In this document: in pieces, positions 25,701 to 33,920 of the stretch
Layout: every line of letters starts with the position of its first letter
Numbering within the stretch: the first letter of the stretch is position 1
Assembly: GCA_046598415.1 (NCBI GenBank)
Contig: JBKJIG010000024.1
Span: 26,765 to 90,764, forward strand
Length of the DNA: 64,000 nt
From: VFJZ01 sp046598415
GTDB lineage: Bacteria; Actinomycetota; Thermoleophilia; Gaiellales; F1-60-MAGs149
Direction: 5' to 3'
Program-made: the position numbers and the translations under genes
Notes under the pieces: model-generated
Databases searched by the model: none
The model's input: the letters and a program-made list of their open reading frames with translations, nothing else
Told to the model about the DNA's origin: nothing

Positions 25701-27569
25701 GCGAGCAGGGCCGAGTCCGATCGCCTGATCGCCGAGACGACCGCGCGGACGCGCGAGCTCGAGCAGACGCTCGATGCGGCCAGGGCCGACGCGGCGCGCC
25801 GCATCGATCCCGCCGAGGCCGAGGCCGTGCGGGTGCGGCTCGAGGGCGAGATCGCTGCGTCCGCGGCCCGCGTCGCGGATCTGGAGGGTGCTCTCGCGAC
25901 GCACGACGCCGAGTTTGCCGCGCGCACGGCGGCGCAGGAGCGCGACCTGGCCGATGCCCGCACGGCCGTCGCCAGGGCCGAGAGTGCCCGCGACGACGCC
26001 GCTGCCCGGCACGCCGAGACGGTCGAGCAGTTGCGCGCCGCGCAGGAGGAGATCCAGCCGCTGCGCGAGCACGCGGCCGAGCTGGACCGCGTCGTCACCG
26101 ACCTGCGCGCGACCGCGGCCGCGGCCCAGAAGCGCATCGCCGAGCTGGAGCGCGGGGCCGACGAGCTGCGCGGCTCCGTCGCCGCGGCCGAGAAGGCCCA
26201 CCAGGAGGCGGAAGCGCGGTTCGGCGAGGTCGAGCGGTCGCTTGGAGCCGCGCGGCAGGACCTCGCCGTCGCGACGACGCGCAACGACGCGTTGGCCACG
26301 ACCGCCGCCGAGGCCGAGACCCGGGCATCGCGGGTCACCGCGCTGCAGGCTGATCTGGCAGCGGCGATGGAGTCGCGGGAGACGGCCCGCAGCGACGCGA
26401 CGCGCCGCGCAGCGCAGCTGGCGCAGGCCGAGGCCGAGCTGTCGGCCGCTCGCAGCGATGCCCGCGAGCGCGCGGTGTCGCTCGAGGAGCGCGCGCGCCG
26501 CGCGGAGGAGCGCATTCGCGAGCTGGAGACCGAGGTCGTCGACGCGCGCACGGCCGGGGCCACCGAGGCCGAGTCGGAGGAGTCGCGCCAGCTGGCGGCG
26601 GCCCTGGAGGCGCGCATCGCCGTGTTGACCGAGCGCGAGGCGGCCGGCCAGTCGCAGATCACCGCGCTCCGCGCCGAGCTGGAGTCGCTGCGCGGCGAGG
26701 ACGCTCTCCGAGTCGGTGCGATCTCCGACCTCGGCCGCCGCGAGCGCGAGATCGACGATCGCGCGGCGCAGGTGCAGGCCGAGCTGACGCGGGTCGACGC
26801 TCGCGACCAGGAGCTGCGCACGCTCGCCGCCGAGCAGCGCGCGTTGCTGGACGGGCTGGAGGCCGAGAAGGCCCGCGTCGACGAGCGCGAGCGCGAGCTG
26901 GAGACGACCGTGGCCGAGATGGCCGAGCAGCAGCGCCACCTGGCGGAGCGCGAGACCGATCCGACGCGCGTGGACGGCGGCCGCGCCTCCGAGCTGGAGC
27001 GCCGCGAGCTGGAGCTGACCACGATCGCCGAGTCGCTCGCCCGCCGTCGCGAGGAGATGCGTCGCGTCGAGGAGGCGCTCGGCACCCGCGAGCGGCAGCT
27101 CGACCGCCGGTCCGGCGACCTGGAGCGCCGCGCCGGCGAGGTCAAGCGTCGCGAGGACGAGATCGACCAGGCCGAGGAGGAGGTCGAGCACCTGCGCTCG
27201 ACCATGCTCCGGGCCGAGCTGCCGCACGACGGCGACTCCGACGTGGAGCTCGACGACGACGGCAGCCCCGTGCAGGCGTGGCTCGACCGGCGGCGGCGAA
27301 AGCAGGCCTCCCTGGAGGCGCGGCAGGCCGACCTCGACCGGCGCGAGGACTCGATGCGCGAGCTCGAGTCGCGGCTGCGGTCGATGGAGGGCACGCTGGC
27401 TCGCAAGGAGGCCGATCTGACGGCTTTCGCCGAGATGCTCCAGCAGTCGCTCCACACCGCGGAGGAGGCGGCGATCGGCGAGCACAGCCGTTCGAAGCTG
27501 CCCGCCGACGAGGATCCGACGCAGCGCCTCCGCTTCTGGACGCGCGACTCGGCCGCCGGCCAGCGCTAG
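22800..27569 (+). CDS. Giant coiled-coil protein (1,589 aa), unknown function
   Basis: Almost the whole protein is Glu/Arg/Ala-rich heptad sequence, predicted as a very long coiled coil without signal peptide or ATPase motifs. It is therefore a cytoplasmic filament or scaffold rather than an SMC. A short globular-looking break occurs near 129-140 (SYAGGYGDSHDDN). A recurring R-[ILV]-D-[PA]-x-[ED/Q] element interrupts the coil at about 194, 299, 396, 525, 605, 668 and 1000, each followed by a coil restart of the type ...VAxLE. The C-terminus (about 1480-1589) changes to DGDSDVELDDDGSPVQAWLD and a final basic segment. GTG start with GAAGAGGGA ahead. Comparable actinobacterial proteins (Wag31, FilP, Scy) organise the cell pole or tip; any such role here is inference. 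Confidence 0.85.
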   Translation: MSERDVHSRLQKLSQSAGPQRSLRGVIDDRQSAADEEVVQVRIREESQKLLQQAERLLAQRESQLEARERALAAHEAGIDLSTINAETIARVGELESQLAEHEQRVAELQHTVEGERARAAELEGMLSYAGGYGDSHDDNVAADLKAELDALQSQVQERETSIAALREAAAGADERRAELERVLADLRAEAARKIDPDDMKARVAGLEHQARQAEELERRAAELEAQVAALRSGGAQTDAGRHALEREVADLRVALEKAAAETATAGDEERVLELERELAEARAAVLQAEQAAADAPERLDPETAEGRIAILEEALFKLQLELETPPAADAAAAAGDAERVAALERELEEVRAAATTARDQLEELRRATAAAGDLAAELQAATAALDVARAEAERRLDPTEVERHQAALRDEIETARQVGDAARGEAEQLATRLEALETELEAARMVADERRATVDQGAAHVVELERSAAEARAEVERVRAEHAAADERAAALERDLAEHRERAELRLAELEQALSAERELARTRVDAGEVQERVTAAETTASEARAELARVAAQTDADRTRLAQLEQALQATEQSARARASTLEAELERSRAEVAEALRQAETRVDPDEAKAQVAAGELRVEEVRAQLQQELAGAEQAGRERAAALEADLAQARSEAAEALRQAESRIDADQAQAQIAAAEQRVEHARSQLERVQAEREEAQTQAEALARALDTTRDDLRGRIGELESDVEAARATAQRLENDRREAVARAEELAADLQRQTAETETAGAELQAEVVAARMEGERLQAAQAEALGRAETAERALGEERERGGEAAERLAALERAEADAREAAADAAQRVAEGERTLADERAQIVAAQERIAALEAAERAARAAAEEAAGQRAASERALAEERERASSTGERITALEQAERTARDEAAALVSELQGARASADDRERERTERAHERDEARAEVERLTILAETHAREVEASRAESDRLIAETTARTRELEQTLDAARADAARRIDPAEAEAVRVRLEGEIAASAARVADLEGALATHDAEFAARTAAQERDLADARTAVARAESARDDAAARHAETVEQLRAAQEEIQPLREHAAELDRVVTDLRATAAAAQKRIAELERGADELRGSVAAAEKAHQEAEARFGEVERSLGAARQDLAVATTRNDALATTAAEAETRASRVTALQADLAAAMESRETARSDATRRAAQLAQAEAELSAARSDARERAVSLEERARRAEERIRELETEVVDARTAGATEAESEESRQLAAALEARIAVLTEREAAGQSQITALRAELESLRGEDALRVGAISDLGRREREIDDRAAQVQAELTRVDARDQELRTLAAEQRALLDGLEAEKARVDERERELETTVAEMAEQQRHLAERETDPTRVDGGRASELERRELELTTIAESLARRREEMRRVEEALGTRERQLDRRSGDLERRAGEVKRREDEIDQAEEEVEHLRSTMLRAELPHDGDSDVELDDDGSPVQAWLDRRRRKQASLEARQADLDRREDSMRELESRLRSMEGTLARKEADLTAFAEMLQQSLHTAEEAAIGEHSRSKLPADEDPTQRLRFWTRDSAAGQR

Positions 27570-27578
27570 CGACGCCTC

Positions 27579-28673
27579 TCAGCCGGTCGCGGGCGGCGGT
27601 TCCGGCTCGGGCGCCGGCAGCGACCCGACCCTCGCGCGGCGGCTCTCGAGCACCTCGCGCAACGCGATCTGGACGCTGCCGGCGACCGGGATCGCGAGCA
27701 GCGCGCCGAGCACGCCGAGGAGTGACGAGCCGACCAGGACGGCGAGCAGCACGGTGAATCCCGACACGTTCACCGAGCGCCGCATCACGAGCGGCTGCAG
27801 CACGTTGTTCTCAACCTGCTGGTAGCCGAGCTGCACGACCAGCATCACGAGCCCGGGGACGATGCCGGCCGTGAAGGCGACGGCGACGACGCAGGTGCCG
27901 CCGATGGTGGCGCCGACCAGCGGGATCAGGTCGAACAGGGCGACGAGCACGCCCATCACGACGGGAAACGGCACGCCGAGCAGCGTCGCGGAGACCAGCG
28001 TGGTGGTTCCGGCCATGGTGGCGACCACCAGCGCTCCCGCCACGTAGCGCGCGACCGTGGCGTTGACGTCCTCGGTCAGGGCCTTCGTGCGGACGGCGGT
28101 CGGCGGTGCCAGCAGCGACAGGATCGAACGACCGATCGCGGGCAGCTCGAGCAACAGGAACACACTCAGGAACAGCACGGTGAGCGCCTTGAAGACCGCG
28201 TTGAAGACCGCGCCCGCGAAGCCGAGGAAGGCGCCGGCCGTGCCGGGCAGGCGCTGCGGCAGCGTGGTCGCCTGCTCCTGCAGCTTCGCGAGGATGTCGT
28301 AGCGGGCGTCGAGCTCGCGCAGCAGCCGCGAGCGTCGCAGGTCGTCGATGTAGCCGGGGATGTCGTCGGCGAACCGGCGCACCTCCTCGTACAGCGGTGC
28401 GAACACCACCGTCAGGATCGTGCCGACCACGATCAGCGTGCCGATGAACACGACGGCGACGGCCCGGCCGCGCTTCCAGCCGTGTAGTTCGAACCACGTC
28501 ACGGCGGGGTTCAGCGCCAGCGCCAGGAAGCCCGCCACGAGCAGCATCTGCAGCACGTCGCGGATCGCCCACAACAGCCACCCGATCAGCAGGAAGGCCG
28601 CGCTGATGGCGAGCAACCGCAGCACCGTGCGGTTGGAGACCGTGAGCTCGAGCTGGGAGCGGGGCTCGGTCAC
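27579..28673 (-). CDS. AI-2E family (PerM/UPF0118) membrane transporter
   Basis: A 364-residue polytopic protein with N-terminal helices AISAAFLLIGWLLWAIRDVL and LLVAGFLALALNPAVTWFE. A central soluble segment (FADDIPGYIDDLRRSRLLREL) and five C-terminal helices follow, including GVLVALFDLIPLVGATIGGT and LLGVLGALLAIPVAGSVQIAL. This is the AI-2 exporter/PerM pattern, including the 'D.IP..G..IG' motif. Substrates proposed for the family include autoinducer-2 and ions; none can be assigned. GTG start at 28673 with TAGGGT 7 bases upstream and no Shine-Dalgarno. It is divergent from the SDR gene. Confidence 0.92.
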   Translation of the reverse strand: MTEPRSQLELTVSNRTVLRLLAISAAFLLIGWLLWAIRDVLQMLLVAGFLALALNPAVTWFELHGWKRGRAVAVVFIGTLIVVGTILTVVFAPLYEEVRRFADDIPGYIDDLRRSRLLRELDARYDILAKLQEQATTLPQRLPGTAGAFLGFAGAVFNAVFKALTVLFLSVFLLLELPAIGRSILSLLAPPTAVRTKALTEDVNATVARYVAGALVVATMAGTTTLVSATLLGVPFPVVMGVLVALFDLIPLVGATIGGTCVVAVAFTAGIVPGLVMLVVQLGYQQVENNVLQPLVMRRSVNVSGFTVLLAVLVGSSLLGVLGALLAIPVAGSVQIALREVLESRRARVGSLPAPEPEPPPATG

Positions 28674-28680
28674 GCCGCGA

Positions 28681-28708
28681 ACCCTACGTGAACGGCCTCA
28701 CGTACGCT
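28681..28708. promoter_or_regulatory. Back-to-back -10 boxes of the AI-2E and SDR genes
   Basis: The 43-base divergent gap holds TAGGGT on the minus strand (28686-28681), 7 bases before the GTG at 28673. It also holds TACGCT on the plus strand (28703-28708), 8 bases before the ATG at 28717. Neither gene has a Shine-Dalgarno, so both mRNAs may be leaderless. The -35 matches are weak. Confidence 0.4.
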
Positions 28709-28716
28709 GTGCGCCC

Positions 28717-29475
28717 ATGGAGGCACGACCGTTCGCGGTGATCACCGGCGGCTCGTCGGGCATCGGGCTGGCGCTCGCGCAGCGCCTGGCCAATCGCCAG
28801 TGGCGGCTCGCGCTCGTGGCTCGCGGGGTCGAACGCCTGGAGGCGGCGGCGATGGCGCTGCCGGCGGAGACGTCGATCCACGTCTGTGACGTGGGCGACC
28901 CGGCGGCGGTGCAGGCGCTGGCGGCCGAGCTGCTCGAGCTGGGCCGGGGCCGCATCGACCTGCTCGCATGCAACGCCGGCATCCCCGGCCGCAGCGGCGC
29001 GCTCGACGTCGATCCCGCCGTTGCGCGCGCGGTCATGGACATCAACTACCACGGCATGGTCGGCATCACGCGGGCGCTGTGGCCGGGCCTCGTGACGGCG
29101 AAGGGCCGCGTCGTGAACGTCTGCAGCGTCGCCGGCACGGTGGCGCTGGCCCGGTCGGCGCCGTACGCGGCCTCCAAGCACGCGGCGCTGGCCTGGTCGC
29201 GGGCGCTGGCGGCGGCCGCACCGACCGAGGGCGTGCGCGTTCTGACCGTCAATCCGGGGCCCGTGACGACGACCGGCTTCCCGCAGACGAAGCTGATCGC
29301 GCACCCGATCGCGCGCCGCTTCGTCGTCACGGATGACGTGTGCGCCGACGCCATCATCCGCGGGCTCGAGAACCGCAAGCGCGAGATCTTCGTGCCGCAG
29401 TACTGGCGCCTCGCCGGCATCGCACAGGCGATCGCCCCGCAGACGATCGCGAAGCTCGCCGCCCGAGCCGGCTAA
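28717..29475 (+). CDS. Short-chain dehydrogenase/reductase (SDR)
   Basis: A 252-residue classical SDR oxidoreductase. Motifs: cofactor loop TGGSSGIGLALA (residues 9-20), adenine-binding CDVGD, NAGIPG, catalytic Ser in VNVCSVAGTVALA and the Y-x3-K pair in APYAASKHAAL. The C-terminus has NPGPVTTTGFPQ. The Gly-rich loop followed by a basic residue (VARGVERL) favours NADP. Substrate unknown. The frame is open further upstream, but the ATG at 28717 begins directly before the nucleotide-binding strand and fits family length. Confidence 0.92.
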   Translation: MEARPFAVITGGSSGIGLALAQRLANRQWRLALVARGVERLEAAAMALPAETSIHVCDVGDPAAVQALAAELLELGRGRIDLLACNAGIPGRSGALDVDPAVARAVMDINYHGMVGITRALWPGLVTAKGRVVNVCSVAGTVALARSAPYAASKHAALAWSRALAAAAPTEGVRVLTVNPGPVTTTGFPQTKLIAHPIARRFVVTDDVCADAIIRGLENRKREIFVPQYWRLAGIAQAIAPQTIAKLAARAG

Positions 29476-29701
29476 CCGTCGCCGGCGTCCGGGGGCGGCC
29501 CGTTTCGCCGCCGAACGCGCACCAACCACGCACGACGTGTGCCGGATCCGGCCGGACTGCGCGCGGCAGGCGTTTTCGGTGGCCGTTTTCGCACCGCGTG
29601 CGGAACCGGTCACGGCAGTCGGCGTCTCGGGGGACGGAGCGCGGTGAACGCCTCTGGAGGCGCGGGCTCTGCGCCCGTCGAGCGACCGCCCGGACGCGGC
29701 G

Positions 29702-30688
29702 CTAGCGCTCCGGCAGGAGCCCGATGACCTCGCGGACGCGGGCCATCGTCGGCACCGCCAGCTCGCGCGCCCGGTCGGCACCGCGGGCCAGCGCCTCGTG
29801 CACGGTCGCCGGGTCGGCGGCCAGCTCGGCGTACCGCGTCTGGATCGGCTCCAGGTAGGCGACGACGGCATCGAGCACGTCCTTCTTGAACGTGCCGTAG
29901 CCCGCGCCGGAGTAGCGGTCCTCGAGCACCGGGATCGGCGTGTCGGTGACCGTGGCGAGGATCTGGAGCAGTGCCGTGACGCCGGGCTTGTCAGCCGCCG
30001 CGCGCACCTCGGAGCCCGAGTCGGTGACGGCCGACATGATCTTCTTCTTGAGCCGCGAGGGCGGGTCGAGGACGAGGATCGTGCCGAGCTCGGTGCCGCC
30101 CGTCGTCGACATCTTGTTCGTGGGCGCCTGCAGATCCATGATCCGCGCGCCGGCGGGCGCGATCGCCGCGTCCGGCACCTTGAACGTGGGACCGAAGCGG
30201 TTGTTGAAGCGGATCGCCACGTCGCGCATCAGCTCGAGGTGCTGGCGCTGGTCGTCACCGACGGGCACGCGCTCGCCCTGGTAGAGCAGCACGTCGGCCG
30301 CCTGCAGCACCGGGTAGGTGAAGAGGCCGACCGAAACCGAGTCGCGGCCGCCGGACTTCGTCTTGTACTGCACCATCCGGCTCAGCTCGCCCATCGTCGC
30401 GACGGAGCTCAGCACCCAGGCCAGCTCCGAGTGCTCGCGCACGTGCGACTGGGCGAACAGGATCGAGCGGTCGGGGTCGATGCCGGCTGCGAGCAGCAGC
30501 GTGGCCAGGCGGACGGTCGACTCGCGCAGGTCGTCGGGGTCGTACGGCACGGTCAGCGAGTGCAGGTCGACGATGCAGTACAGGCACTCGTGCTCGTCCT
30601 GGTCGGTGACCCAGTGCTGGATCGCCCCGAGCAGGTTGCCGAGGTGCTTGGAACCGGTGGGCTGGATGCCGGAGAAGACGCGGGCCAT
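29702..30688 (-). CDS. trpS: Tryptophan--tRNA ligase
   Basis: A 328-residue class I synthetase charging tRNA-Trp. Signatures: SGIQPTGSKHLGNLLGAIQ (HIGH-type motif as HLGN, about residue 15), DLHSLTVPYDP, VGDDQRQHLELMRD and NKMSTT (KMSKS equivalent). The anticodon-binding helix region follows, with SGAGYGTFKKDVLDAVVAYL. Length is normal for bacterial TrpRS. The start ATG is preceded by TACGAT 6 bases upstream (30700-30695), so it may have its own leaderless promoter, although a small membrane-protein gene ends 15 bases before it. No T-box leader is seen. Confidence 0.96.
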   Translation of the reverse strand: MARVFSGIQPTGSKHLGNLLGAIQHWVTDQDEHECLYCIVDLHSLTVPYDPDDLRESTVRLATLLLAAGIDPDRSILFAQSHVREHSELAWVLSSVATMGELSRMVQYKTKSGGRDSVSVGLFTYPVLQAADVLLYQGERVPVGDDQRQHLELMRDVAIRFNNRFGPTFKVPDAAIAPAGARIMDLQAPTNKMSTTGGTELGTILVLDPPSRLKKKIMSAVTDSGSEVRAAADKPGVTALLQILATVTDTPIPVLEDRYSGAGYGTFKKDVLDAVVAYLEPIQTRYAELAADPATVHEALARGADRARELAVPTMARVREVIGLLPER

Positions 30689-30703
30689 GGCCCGATCGTA
30701 CTG

Positions 30704-30952
30704 TCAGCGGCCGGGGCAGAGCGCCGGCTGCGTGACACAGGCGCCGTCCAGTGCGCGCGCCACCGGCGCCCGCAGGTGCCCGCCCGACCCGTGCGGGTAG
30801 AGCGACCAGGCGAGCGCCGCCAGGCCGCACAGCACCACGGTCGCGAGCAGCCCCAGCCACACCAGGCTGACCTGCGGCAGGCGGGGCGCTCGCCGCGGAC
30901 GCGGCGGCTCGGGAGGCGGCGGCGTGCCGCGGACGGGCGAAAGCGCAGGCAC
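30704..30952 (-). CDS. Small single-span membrane protein, unknown
   Basis: An 82-residue protein: a Pro/Arg-rich cytoplasmic head (PPPPEPPRPRRAPRLPQVS), one membrane helix (LVWLGLLATVVLCGLAALAW), and a short outer tail with two cysteines (ACVTQPALCPGR) that could form a disulfide. No family recognised. It lies just upstream of trpS on the same strand and is divergent from the RpiR gene. The head, helix and tail pattern and codon use support a real gene, but it is short. Confidence 0.6.
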   Translation of the reverse strand: MPALSPVRGTPPPPEPPRPRRAPRLPQVSLVWLGLLATVVLCGLAALAWSLYPHGSGGHLRAPVARALDGACVTQPALCPGR

Positions 30953-31004
30953 TCACCTTCGTTCTCGACCGCCGCAGGGGACGGCTTGAGCTACATTCGG
31001 CCGG

Positions 31005-31826
31005 ATGGCGGATCTCGCAGGCATCATCGCCCGGCACGACGCCGACTTCTCGCCGAACGACCGGCGGATCGCGCAGCACGTGCTCGCGCACCTGGACGAT
31101 GTCGCATTCGCCTCGGCCGACGACCTGGCTGCGGCGATCGGCGTCTCGAAGGCGGCGGTGGTGCGGTTCGGCGCGCGGCTCGGCCTGGGCGGCTTCGGCG
31201 GCCTGCAGGAAGCGGCTGCGGCAGGCGTCCGCAAGCGCCTCGATCCGCACGACGGCGGCGCCGACACGCTGCCGGCCCGCTGGCACCAGGCCGTGATCGA
31301 CGACCTCGAGCGATCGATGGCCGAGACCGGGCCCGAGACGATCGACCGGGCGGCCGCCATTCTCGACAGCGGCGAGGGCTGGCTGCACGTGTTCGGGCAG
31401 CGCGCGTCGGCGGCGGTGGCCGAGTACGCGTACTTCCTGCTCAACCCGATCATCCCGAACGTGCTGCGCGTGGAGGCGGGGGAGAGCGCTCTGGCCGACC
31501 ACCTGCTCGACATCGGCCCCGAGGATCGGCTGCTCGCCGTGACGTTCCGGCGCTACGCCAAGGTGACCACCGAGGTCGTCGACTACTTCGCCGACGCCGG
31601 CGCACCGGTGGTGGTCGTCACCGACTCGCGCACGGCACCGGCCGCGGCCCGCGCCACCGAGGTGCTGGTGTGCAGCGACGACACGCCCGGGCCCTTCCCG
31701 ACAGCCGTGCCGGGCGTGTTCCTGCTCGAGGTGCTCGCGAACGCGCTCGTGGCCCGCAACCCGGAGCGCGCCGAGCGTCGCCGCGGCGATGCGGAGCGTG
31801 TCTGGGGCCGGTTCGGGACATACTGA
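31005..31826 (+). CDS. RpiR/MurR family transcriptional regulator
   Basis: A 273-residue regulator with an N-terminal HTH_6 domain (FSPNDRRIAQHVLAHLDDVA, then SADDLAAAIGVSKAAVVRF) and a C-terminal SIS sugar-phosphate-binding domain from about residue 115. The SIS part contains GWLHVFGQRASAAVAEYAYF, LLAVTFRRYAKVTTEVVDYF and VVVVTDSRTAPAA. Members sense sugar or amino-sugar phosphates. It heads a probable operon with an aminotransferase and a serine hydrolase (4-base gap, then a 4-base overlap), which it likely controls. TACATT lies 7 bases before the ATG, suggesting a leaderless transcript. Confidence 0.92.
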   Translation: MADLAGIIARHDADFSPNDRRIAQHVLAHLDDVAFASADDLAAAIGVSKAAVVRFGARLGLGGFGGLQEAAAAGVRKRLDPHDGGADTLPARWHQAVIDDLERSMAETGPETIDRAAAILDSGEGWLHVFGQRASAAVAEYAYFLLNPIIPNVLRVEAGESALADHLLDIGPEDRLLAVTFRRYAKVTTEVVDYFADAGAPVVVVTDSRTAPAAARATEVLVCSDDTPGPFPTAVPGVFLLEVLANALVARNPERAERRRGDAERVWGRFGTY

Positions 31827-31830
31827 CGGC

Positions 31831-32892
31831 GTGAGCGATCCGCTTCGGCACGTCCATCCCTGGCTGCGCGACGCGCCGGTGTTCGCCGTCGGCGAGCCCC
31901 CGTCCGGCATGTTGCGCCTCGATCTCAACGAGGGCGCGTACGGTCCGACGCCGTCGGCCCGCGCCGCGCTCGAGGCCGCCTCGCCCGACCTGCACCGCTA
32001 CCCCGACCCGATCGGCGGGCACGGCCTCCGCGCCGCCCTGGCCGAGCGCCTCGGCGTCGACCCGTCGTCGTTGCTGTTCGGGGCCGGGTCGAACTCGCTG
32101 CAGAGCCTGCTGATCCGGCTCGCGGCCGGTCCCGGCCGGCGTGTCGTCTACTCGTGGCCCGGGTTCCCGACGTTCGGCTGGGCCGCGTCCCGCTGCGGTG
32201 CGATCCCCGTGCCGGTGCCCACCCGCGCCGACGGCTCCGACGATCTCGAGGCGCTCGCGGCAGCCGCCCGCGACGCCGCCGTGGTGGTGCTCGCGACACC
32301 CAACAATCCGACCGGCCGCGTCATCACCGAGGGGCTGGAGGAGTTCGTCGCCCAGATCGAGTCCCAGGCGCTGGTGCTGCTCGACGAGGCGTACCACGAG
32401 TACGCGCCGCCGCGTGTGACGGGGCTCGACCTGTTCCACGACGGCCACGAGGTGGTCGTGCTGCGCACGTTCTCCAAAGCCTGGGGCCTCGCCGGCGCGC
32501 GCATCGGCTACGCCATCATGGATCCCGCCCTGCAGGCCGTCGCGCGCTCGGCGCAGGACACGTTCGAGGTCTCGGCGGCGACCTTCATGGCCGCGACGGC
32601 GTCGCTCGCCGACGCCGACGTGATCGCCGGACGCGTCGCCGAGAACGCGCGGGTGCGCGACCGGTTGGAGGTGTTGTTCGCCGATCTCGGCGTCGACTGC
32701 TGGCCGTCGGCGACCAACTTCGTGTGCGCGAAGCCACCCGACCCCGATGCCTTCGCGGCCCACCTGGAGGAGCGCGGCATCCTGGTGCGGCCCGCCGCCG
32801 TGTTCGGCGCGCCGGACCGGGTGCGCATCGGCGTCCCGGCCGAGCCGGAGGCCGATCGCGTGCTCGCGGCCATCCGCTCCGCGCTCGCGTGA
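31831..32892 (+). CDS. Class I/II aminotransferase, histidinol-phosphate aminotransferase-like
   Basis: A 353-residue fold-type I PLP enzyme of the HisC group. Key residues: DLNEGAYGPTP substrate loop (31-41), GAGSNSLQSLLIRL (cofactor phosphate), ATPNNPTGRVI (Asn159), DEAYHEY (Asp185/Tyr188), and the PLP lysine in RTFSKAWGLAGARIGY (Lys216). HisC converts imidazole-acetol phosphate plus glutamate to histidinol phosphate. Here it sits with an RpiR regulator and a beta-lactamase-like hydrolase, not his genes, so another aromatic or amino-sugar-related substrate is possible. I use the GTG at 31831, just after the regulator's stop; the longer frame overlaps the regulator by 38 bases. Confidence 0.88.
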   Translation: MSDPLRHVHPWLRDAPVFAVGEPPSGMLRLDLNEGAYGPTPSARAALEAASPDLHRYPDPIGGHGLRAALAERLGVDPSSLLFGAGSNSLQSLLIRLAAGPGRRVVYSWPGFPTFGWAASRCGAIPVPVPTRADGSDDLEALAAAARDAAVVVLATPNNPTGRVITEGLEEFVAQIESQALVLLDEAYHEYAPPRVTGLDLFHDGHEVVVLRTFSKAWGLAGARIGYAIMDPALQAVARSAQDTFEVSAATFMAATASLADADVIAGRVAENARVRDRLEVLFADLGVDCWPSATNFVCAKPPDPDAFAAHLEERGILVRPAAVFGAPDRVRIGVPAEPEADRVLAAIRSALA

Positions 32893-33920
32893 GGGCCGTC
32901 GCCGACCTGGTCGACGCGCTCGTCGAGCGCGGCACGGTGCCCGGCGCGCAGCTGGCCGTGGCCGATGCGAGCGGCGTGGTGTTCCGCCACTGCGCGGGCC
33001 ATGCCGACCGCTCCAAGACGATGCCGGTCGACGGCACGACGCGGTTCGCGCTCGCCTCGCTGACGAAGCCGCTGATCGCGGCGGCGGCGCTGGTGGCGGC
33101 CGAGGAGGGCTCGCTCGGCCTGGACGAGCCGGTGGCGGCGCACGTGCCGCAGGCGGCCGCACACATCACGTCGCGGATGCTGCTCGCGCACTACGGCGGC
33201 CTGCCCGAGGGACTCGCGGTCGACCCGCTGCCGTGGCCGCAGCTGCGCGACCGGTACGCGGCGACCGTCCCCGACCGGCCGCCGGGCGAGCGCCGGGTCT
33301 ACTCCAACCCGGCCTACGCGCTGGCCGGCGCGGCGATCGAGCACGCCACCGGCATCGGCATCGAGACGTACCTGCGCGAGGCGGTGCTCGAGCCGCTCGG
33401 CATGACCGCGACGTCGCTCGGGTTGCCGGCCGGCGTCGACGGCGCCTGGGTGCGCGACGCGGGCCTCTTCTCGCCCGGCGTGCAGCTGTTCAACAGCGAC
33501 TGGTTCCGCGCCACGCCGATGCCGCAGTCGGCCGGATGGTCGACCGCCGACGACTACGCGCGGTTCCTCGGCTGCCTGCTGGCAGAGGGCGCGCCGATCC
33601 TGGCGCCCGAGACGGTGGCCGAGATGTTCACCAACCAGGGCGGTCCGCTATCCGGCGGCGTGGAGTCGTTCATGACGTGGCCGGTGGCAGACTGGGCGGT
33701 CGGCCTGGAGCTCCGCGACGAGAAGGCGAAGCACTGGACGGGCACGGCCCTGTCGGACCGCGCCGCCACGCACTTCGGCGCGTCGGGCACGCTCTGCTTC
33801 GCCGACCCCGCCCACGGCGTGGCGGCGGCGCTGCTGTGCAACCGCGGGACCTATTCCGGATGGATGCTCACGGCCGGCGCCTGGCCGGACATCGTGAGCG
33901 CCATCGTCACCTCTTGCTGA
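32889..33920 (+). CDS. Beta-lactamase-family serine hydrolase (class C/esterase type)
   Basis: A 343-residue penicillin-recognising hydrolase. The serine-lysine pair is S57-L-T-K60 (FALASLTKP), the tyrosine motif Y138-S-N140 (RRVYSNPAY), and a third-motif candidate HFGASG lies near the C-terminus. This is the class C/EstB-type triad seen in D-aminopeptidases and esterases. No signal peptide, so likely cytosolic. It starts at GTG 32889, overlapping the aminotransferase stop by four bases (GTGA). The last 14 bases overlap the 3' end of the convergent secreted-protein gene. Confidence 0.88.
   Translation: MRAVADLVDALVERGTVPGAQLAVADASGVVFRHCAGHADRSKTMPVDGTTRFALASLTKPLIAAAALVAAEEGSLGLDEPVAAHVPQAAAHITSRMLLAHYGGLPEGLAVDPLPWPQLRDRYAATVPDRPPGERRVYSNPAYALAGAAIEHATGIGIETYLREAVLEPLGMTATSLGLPAGVDGAWVRDAGLFSPGVQLFNSDWFRATPMPQSAGWSTADDYARFLGCLLAEGAPILAPETVAEMFTNQGGPLSGGVESFMTWPVADWAVGLELRDEKAKHWTGTALSDRAATHFGASGTLCFADPAHGVAAALLCNRGTYSGWMLTAGAWPDIVSAIVTSC

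Noticed and set aside
23200..27500. DNA-level tandem repeats in the coiled-coil gene
   Set aside because: Similarity is at the protein level (heptads with Glu/Arg/Ala codons). No exact long DNA repeats are visible.
29476..29701. Possible gene or RNA in the 226-base gap after the SDR gene
   Set aside because: Only short inverted repeats (for example GCCGGATCCGGC at 29541-29552 and CGCAC/GTGCG at 29590-29602). No credible start, stem family or palindrome of the kind seen in the other convergent gaps.
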